Positions 59,601 to 64,000 of a stretch of 64,000 nt of DNA are shown here, piece by piece. Origin of the DNA: Winogradskyella sp. J14-2 (GTDB lineage: Bacteria; Bacteroidota; Bacteroidia; Flavobacteriales; Flavobacteriaceae); assembly GCF_001971725.1 (NCBI RefSeq), contig NZ_CP019388.1, positions 3,118,501 through 3,182,500 on the forward strand, written 5' to 3'. Position 1 is the first letter of the stretch; each line of letters begins with the position of its first letter. A model generated the notes under the pieces. The model was given only the letters and a program-made list of their open reading frames with translations. It did no database searches and was not told the origin of the DNA. Made by a program: the position numbers and the translations under genes.

Positions 59601-62559
59601 CATTTAATGTTTTGTTATCGTAATTGGTATTATAAATATCAGTAAGTCCCATAGTTAAGATACCTCTTGTTCTTCCATCAACATCGGTTTCGTAATTAAT
59701 ACTGCGAGATTGTTTTTGGTCTAATGTAGAGGCGTCGTCTCTTCCGATCCCAGCTATATCATAGTTGTAGCCAGCATTAGCAGACTGATCCCATATTACT
59801 GTGCCATCACTATCCACGTAATCTGTAGAGACACCATTAACACCTTGCGTAATACCATATTTAACTGCTAGGTAGCTTTCTATTCTTGGTCGCTCTGCTA
59901 CATCATCAACTCTAGAGTTGTAACTAATAACCTCAGCAACTCTACCATTAAAACTACCAGCAAAGGCCTGACTTCTCCCAAGCCAAAAGCGTCTATTTGT
60001 TGAATTATTAAATTGAGGCACACCAACTTCAGTTATACCAATGTTGTTTCCATTCATATATAGCTCTTGCGATGTACCAGCACTTGTATTTCTTGCACTT
60101 AGTATTAAAACATTATTTGAGTCGTACACTGTTGTTCCGGTTTCAGCGATACCATAACCTCTTAAATTTGGGTCTGTTGGGCTAGGTGTTGGGTTGGTAC
60201 CATTTGCATAGGCGACCATTTCGTTTGTAAAACGTGCTGAGTAGTCACCAAATCCATAACCTGTAACATCTTCATCCCAAATATCAGTAATGGTATTTTG
60301 ACCGCAGAATAAATCCATTGGTGGGAATAGTGCGCTGCTTACGGTAACATCTGGCACTACCACGATATAAAGCTCTTGGGTATTAAAACCGCCTGTAGCG
60401 TGTAGAGCGTCTCTATCATTTTCTAAGTATGTAAAACTTTTAGGTGCTGTTGTGGGATCATTATTAAAGTGAACAACTGGATTAAAATTAATATTATCCG
60501 TTATGTTATTTTTATAGATAGGCTTCCCTATGCTTGTGTTGGCAGGATCTGCAACTTTTGCATTATGACCTTGACCATTATCTATCCATGCATTAACATC
60601 TGTGTTATCTGTTTGTACGGTAGAACCATCTATTTCATCTGCCTTTAACCAAAGCGTTAGTCCAGAATTAATGCCACCAGGAGCTAGTGTTGGTGTACAG
60701 TAAGATGTACCAGAAATGGCGATTTTATCTATGTAAATTGTATCTGTTGTGTCTGTTCCCTGATTTGTAAATCTAAATTCTGCAGTAGGCGCTATAGGAA
60801 ATGAAAAGTCTGTGTTCTTTAGGGTAGCTGTTCTGGCAAAAAAGTTATTATTAATAAAGTCACCATCTGTTCCAATAGTATTACCGTTAGAGTTAAATAA
60901 TGTTACGGTTTGCCACGTATCTAAAGCACTTTCCCTATATTCTAAAATAAAACTTTTGTTAAGTTCTACTCCCTCAGCATAAAAGAAAAACTCTACATCT
61001 ACTTTATCGTAACCATTAAGATTGATTCCAGATAAGCTCATTTGGCCTGTATTTCTTAGCCTTATAGAGTAGTTGTTTTGGTATGCTCTAGAACCATCAT
61101 TAATTCGATCTGCATCAGTTCCTAGCGTCCACCCATCGTTTCCAGCTTCGAAGTTTGCTGAATAGACAGGTGTTACACCACAAGGAGGAGGAATAAAACC
61201 TGTTCCCTGGATAGCAAACGTATAAGGGTTTTCATCAGAATCGTCGTTAGCTATAGATACTGTAGCTGTCCTTAATCCTAAAGCGCTAGGATCAAAGGTT
61301 ATCGAAAATATTGTATCACTACCAGCTGAAATACTGTTTGAAGGTACAAGACTTACCCAGAAGTCCGCAGCATGAGCACCACTAATAGCCACATAAGGTG
61401 ATGCGCCAGTAAGAATTAATGGGTCAACGCTACCTAAATTTTGAATGGTGAAAGTGTTTGTATTTGTGCCTCCAGATAATGTAATAAATCCAAAGTCAGT
61501 ATCATCTGTAATACTAGGTGTTGTATCTCCATCTACAATGGTAATACTGTTTCCAGTAATGTTTATTTCTGGGGCAGGTGAGCCTGCAACTATATTAACT
61601 GTATAATCTTCTACCTCGCCGTACCCAAAAACCTCACATTGAGAAGGGATAGCATTCCATTTCATAGATACTCTCATTCTTGTACTTCCGAGAGTTGCAC
61701 CACTAGGAATTGTGAAATTACTTGTAATTGGAGATGCTGTCGTTGGTGAATGTGAAAAAACTAATTCACCCGCGTCGTCAAAATCTAAATCTTGATTGTA
61801 GTCAATCCAAATAGCATAGCCTTCTGGGAAAGTTGTTCCTGTCCATGTTGGTGTTATTGTAAATGTATAATTAGCTGATAAATCCAGATCTGTAGAAATA
61901 CCAGTAAAATCAGAGTAACCTGTACTGGTTGTTCCAGCACCCGAAGTATTATCTATTGTATTAATTTGAAATCTACCTATATATTCGTCGGCAGTACTGT
62001 TTCCGTTTGAAGAACAATAACCTGGTGCCGTTACTTCAAAGTTGTCAAACATGTTCCACTCATTATTGTCATTAGCCGTTCCTGTAAATCTAAATTGTGA
62101 ATTAGAGGAGAAGGTATAACTACCAGTTGTAAGTGTAACCGTAAAACTATTTGATGCACCAGAACCATTATTATTAAAATCTCCGGGTTTAGTGAATGAT
62201 CTAACTAATACCCATGAAGTTCCATCATAGTATTCTAAGTCAAAACCCTCGCCACTATCTACATTGGCAGACTTGTGGCAAAAAGAAACATCTACAGTAG
62301 AATAGGGCGTTAAATCTATTGTGGGTGATGTCATATAGTTATTGCTGGTGTCATTATCTTTTGAGTAGATTGCGTTTGATCCAAAGCAATTCCAGCCAGA
62401 GCCAATAGTTCCTGCATCAGTTCCACCATCGGTCCATCCTTGTAATCCCGTTTCAAAGTCATAAAAGGCAACTGTAGTCTGCCCGAAAGAAAATGAAACT
62501 ATAAAAAACAGAAATAACGAGGAAATATACCTATTTAAGGTTTGCGTAATAGTTTTCAT
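56656..62559 (-). CDS. Giant multidomain T9SS-secreted protein (1967 residues)
   Basis: A signal peptide (about 1-26, ending SFGQ) precedes in order: a jelly-roll domain (about 30-180), a GEVED domain (about 190-330, ending FGYGEVEDYTVNIV), a choice-of-anchor D-like domain (about 335-455), a second jelly-roll (about 465-625), a concanavalin-like DUF region with GLTLWLKADEIDG (about 640-1130), a LamG domain (about 1165-1330, DDQWHHVAVIYDG) and several beta-rich modules. The C-terminus is a T9SS type A sorting domain (IELFNILGQSVHKFE, LSTGTYVIKLYTVSG, STKKVLVK). A secreted, cell-surface adhesion or glycan-binding role is likely. Own promoter upstream. Confidence 0.9.
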   Translation of the reverse strand: MKTITQTLNRYISSLFLFFIVSFSFGQTTVAFYDFETGLQGWTDGGTDAGTIGSGWNCFGSNAIYSKDNDTSNNYMTSPTIDLTPYSTVDVSFCHKSANVDSGEGFDLEYYDGTSWVLVRSFTKPGDFNNNGSGASNSFTVTLTTGSYTFSSNSQFRFTGTANDNNEWNMFDNFEVTAPGYCSSNGNSTADEYIGRFQINTIDNTSGAGTTSTGYSDFTGISTDLDLSANYTFTITPTWTGTTFPEGYAIWIDYNQDLDFDDAGELVFSHSPTTASPITSNFTIPSGATLGSTRMRVSMKWNAIPSQCEVFGYGEVEDYTVNIVAGSPAPEINITGNSITIVDGDTTPSITDDTDFGFITLSGGTNTNTFTIQNLGSVDPLILTGASPYVAISGAHAADFWVSLVPSNSISAGSDTIFSITFDPSALGLRTATVSIANDDSDENPYTFAIQGTGFIPPPCGVTPVYSANFEAGNDGWTLGTDADRINDGSRAYQNNYSIRLRNTGQMSLSGINLNGYDKVDVEFFFYAEGVELNKSFILEYRESALDTWQTVTLFNSNGNTIGTDGDFINNNFFARTATLKNTDFSFPIAPTAEFRFTNQGTDTTDTIYIDKIAISGTSYCTPTLAPGGINSGLTLWLKADEIDGSTVQTDNTDVNAWIDNGQGHNAKVADPANTSIGKPIYKNNITDNINFNPVVHFNNDPTTAPKSFTYLENDRDALHATGGFNTQELYIVVVPDVTVSSALFPPMDLFCGQNTITDIWDEDVTGYGFGDYSARFTNEMVAYANGTNPTPSPTDPNLRGYGIAETGTTVYDSNNVLILSARNTSAGTSQELYMNGNNIGITEVGVPQFNNSTNRRFWLGRSQAFAGSFNGRVAEVISYNSRVDDVAERPRIESYLAVKYGITQGVNGVSTDYVDSDGTVIWDQSANAGYNYDIAGIGRDDASTLDQKQSRSINYETDVDGRTRGILTMGLTDIYNTNYDNKTLNATALNDKEYLMWGNNGADLNLAASVISVNMSAGITPALTTNVTFTGMQRIWKVVENGGDIPTVKIRIPEDAIRNISPPGNFYMFISNTNVFDPTADYRIMTSDGSGNLETEYDFDGTKYITFGYAPQVEVVRSVYFDGSVDYIDIDDNLDLDPTGFTISAWIKRDAADTGTKSILSKRPTSFTEGYDLRILDDNRVQIRWINGSTQTRTTNTSIPDDQWHHVAVIYDGTTVYMYIDGVLDTFDTRTAPVATNNSFLIAAAGKGTIVQNFMGNIDEVRVWNTALTEDQLRFVMNQEIEDNAGQVMGRILPTSITKNDINAIPWSDLAGYYPMSIYTYTNTDDASGNGNQGALRNLDTVDRQTAPLPYQTTQNGNWDTSTTWTNGNVQYVPGSASIVNSNITIDWNIVRTSHNITMDNSTLPPSNNENRTILGLYVDANELTLNGDNATNAGNGLTVSHYLSLTGKIDLEGESQLIQVHNSDLLVAVNGELEKDQQGTADTYTYNYWSAPVGEIDTATNNYSYTVQDVMFDGTNPINFSGSGYNGAATNPIRIADYWIWKFANLTSDDYSAWQHVRRTGTIYAGEGFTMKGPNTGGILDDQNYVFLGKPNNGDISLTINMGNDYLVGNPYASALDADEFILDNPNTTGALQFWEHWGGGSHILQEYQGGYAVYNLSGGVPAPAPDPDVAQVGVGTKTPGRYVPVSQGFFVSGISTGTINFENDQRAFVKEGSASSVFMRTTNSSNNQNNEQDIDDRMKFRIGYRASNTIHLQRELLLTIDENATEDVDWAYDAHLNEDQTDDMFWIIGNEKFIIQANDNANLTTVYPLGIKTSADGISTFTINALENVPNDVNIYLHDKTLNLFHDLRVSDYEIFLNEGEYLNRFEITFATEAQLLGIDDEENNSLDVLYANNKEKIVLINPNLIDVKSIELFNILGQSVHKFESISESGYSEYEVKNLSTGTYVIKLYTVSGSVSTKKVLVK

Positions 62560-62596
62560 AAGCGGTTAAGTTTAGTTTGGGACTAAAATTATGCTT

Positions 62597-62628
62597 CAAA
62601 CATATAATATTATTCCATAAAAAGCAAA
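62597..62628 (-). promoter_or_regulatory. Promoter of the giant T9SS gene
   Basis: On the minus strand TTTG (62628-62625), 20 bases and TATGTTTG (62604-62597), then a leader of about 33 bases to the start codon. Confidence 0.7.
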
Positions 62629-62703
62629 AAAATTCGACGAAATGCACATTTACTAAAGAATTTATAGAGAATAATACCCGAAAACCAAAAGGTTAATTCT
62701 CTA

Positions 62704-62737
62704 AATAAAAAAGCCGAAGAGCATGCTCTTCGGCTTT
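62704..62737 (-). terminator. Terminator of the upstream T9SS gene
   Basis: AAAGCCGAAGAGCA and TGCTCTTCGGCTTT (62710-62737) form a perfect 14-bp palindrome, followed on the minus strand by a T tract, 20 bases after that gene's stop. Confidence 0.87.
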
Positions 62738-62756
62738 AGCTATAAATGAATTTAGA

Positions 62757-64000
62757 TTATTTTACAATTACTTTTTTTGTGATACTTAAAACCTGATCCG
62801 AAACTCTTACTAAGTATACGCCAGTGCTAAAGTCTGATGTATTTATTTTATTAATTGTGCTTCCAGCTTTAAATTCGCTATTGTGAACGTGCCTGCCTTG
62901 AATATCGTATACAACTACTTCTGTATCGTATTCTAATAGTCCTTTTACTACAATCTGTTCATTGTTATGTTCACTATATACTTGTAATATGTCTAAGTTA
63001 GAGTCGTTATTTGATAATGTTTGTACATCAAACCTTAAATAAAATCTTCCGGTATCAGAGATGCTAGATGATGGTGTAAAAGTATAATCTGACGTATTAA
63101 GTAGCGTAAAAGTGTTTAAAACAACATCCTCTAGGTATACATCTGTACTTATGCTTGTGTTATTAAAGCTTATGGTTACTTGTTGTCCTTCTGGGACGTT
63201 GACACCAAGAGGTATTACAGTTGTATCGTTGAGGTCATTGAAGTTTATGGCTTGTATAGCCATGTCTCTACCAGCATTATCACTTACCAAGTGCGAATAA
63301 ATTGCAAAATCTGAAGGTGCTCCGTCAAAATGACTTGCATCATAACCAACATCAATTCCCAGCGATGCGTTGTCTGTAATATAAAGATCTGTACTAAAAC
63401 TTTCAGCATCTGAGCTTAAAACAATTGTTCCAAACTCTGTTGGATTATTACTTCTTCCAGAAATAAAGTCATCAGAAGAACCCGATCTTCTCATTGATGG
63501 CAAGAAATTAACCGTACCACCACCATCTTTAGATGATACAAAGAAACCTTGTCCTGGTGCTATCAATGTATTTGGGTTTGCAAGCGCGTATGCTAAATTA
63601 AAAATCGTCCAATAACTGCCGTTGGAATTATCTGCATCATAACCATATACTGCAGCACTTTGAGTATCGAATTCTGATAAGTTATCGGTTAAAAAATCAT
63701 CTAAACTTATATACGATGGATAAGGGTTACCGATTAAATTCCAAATTTCAAAAGCAGAACCCGTTTTTTCAATAGGTATGCTGAGGTTTCCTGTAGTTAC
63801 AGATCCTGTGAAAGTAAATGTTCCGTTATCAGTTGATGCTGTTCTGTATCCTTTACCAGCTTGTAATGTACTTACTTCGGTTGAAGCATAGGTTAGATAA
63901 TCGCTCGTAGATTTATCAAAAGGCCCAAATAAATAGAGTGTTTCGCCAGTATTGGACAAAATATTGGCGTTATTAGCTCTGAAGTTAACAAAACTTTCGC
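62757..64000 (-). CDS. T9SS-secreted protein, C-terminal part (truncated by window edge)
   Basis: The reading frame is open to the right edge (upstream residues ESFVNFRANNANILSN), so the start is outside the window; an internal TTG at 63957-63959 is not the start. About 413 residues are visible. They carry beta-rich modules (IWNLIGNPYPSYISLDDFL, GQGFFVSSKDGG, GVNVPEGQQVTISF) like those near the C-terminus of the giant neighbour, and a T9SS type A sorting domain (VYDIQGRHVHNSEFK, FSTGVYLVRVSD, ending KKVIVK). A tandem paralogous pair is therefore likely. Confidence 0.88.
   Translation of the reverse strand, partial: ESFVNFRANNANILSNTGETLYLFGPFDKSTSDYLTYASTEVSTLQAGKGYRTASTDNGTFTFTGSVTTGNLSIPIEKTGSAFEIWNLIGNPYPSYISLDDFLTDNLSEFDTQSAAVYGYDADNSNGSYWTIFNLAYALANPNTLIAPGQGFFVSSKDGGGTVNFLPSMRRSGSSDDFISGRSNNPTEFGTIVLSSDAESFSTDLYITDNASLGIDVGYDASHFDGAPSDFAIYSHLVSDNAGRDMAIQAINFNDLNDTTVIPLGVNVPEGQQVTISFNNTSISTDVYLEDVVLNTFTLLNTSDYTFTPSSSISDTGRFYLRFDVQTLSNNDSNLDILQVYSEHNNEQIVVKGLLEYDTEVVVYDIQGRHVHNSEFKAGSTINKINTSDFSTGVYLVRVSDQVLSITKKVIVK

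Overview
The window looks like a stretch of core chromosome from an AT-rich member of the Bacteroidota, most likely a marine-type Flavobacteriaceae. The evidence is: Bacteroidota promoters (TTG, about 19-20 bases, then TAnnTTTG) upstream of rpmE2, rpmH, rpsF, mtaB and satD; no obvious Shine-Dalgarno sites; three secreted proteins with type IX secretion (T9SS) C-terminal sorting domains; families largely restricted to this phylum (DUF4199, DUF4252, DUF6495, GlmU-family sugar nucleotidyltransferase); and small palindromic intergenic repeats typical of flavobacterial genomes. The genus cannot be settled from sequence reading alone. I see no tRNA, rRNA, CRISPR array, transposase or prophage.

Layout. 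1-5.3 kb: tail of an unknown gene, then a minus-strand group (DUF4199, family 2 glycosyltransferase, phosphohexomutase, MsbA-like ABC exporter). 5.4-8.7 kb: rpmE2, a GlmU-like acyltransferase, a PD40 propeller protein and a YhhN-like membrane protein. 8.7-16.4 kb: a peptide-type solute-binding lipoprotein divergent from mtaB, then a hydrolase / lytic transglycosylase / cardiolipin synthase run. 16.5-20.7 kb: rpmH, a short-form carB and a T9SS cargo protein. 20.7-24.1 kb: a minus-strand group rmuC, satD, DUF3307 and acyl-CoA thioesterase; satD has its own promoter set in an array of repeated operators. 24.1-29.8 kb: a cobalamin uptake locus, with an ABC importer divergent from a B12 riboswitch-controlled TonB-dependent receptor. 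29.8-33.6 kb: an S41 peptidase, then an ECF sigma factor operon with a membrane regulator candidate and two DUF4252 proteins. 33.6-44.8 kb: purB and neighbours, a haem-binding protein, a glycosyltransferase, a sirtuin, trmH, a DEAD-box helicase, rdgB, hpf and rlmH. 44.8-53.4 kb: nadC, a BrkB-family protein, priA, a LytTR regulator, rpsF-rpsR-rplI, a phosphodiesterase and DUF6495. 53.4-64 kb: a MacB-type permease, hisS with a large insertion, and two T9SS-secreted proteins, one of 1967 residues.

How it fits together. Most genes are housekeeping: translation and RNA modification, nucleotide metabolism and envelope synthesis. The accessory interest lies in (a) the satD-DUF3307 pair, whose promoter is embedded in three 13-14 bp direct repeats plus an 11 bp inverted repeat; (b) a cobalamin riboswitch carrying what looks like a unit of the genome's own interspersed palindromic repeat; (c) a histidyl-tRNA synthetase with roughly 95 extra in-frame residues and a hairpin-rich leader; (d) a glycosyltransferase with a translated intergenic repeat; and (e) priA, whose conserved N-terminus can only be reached from a non-standard ATT start.
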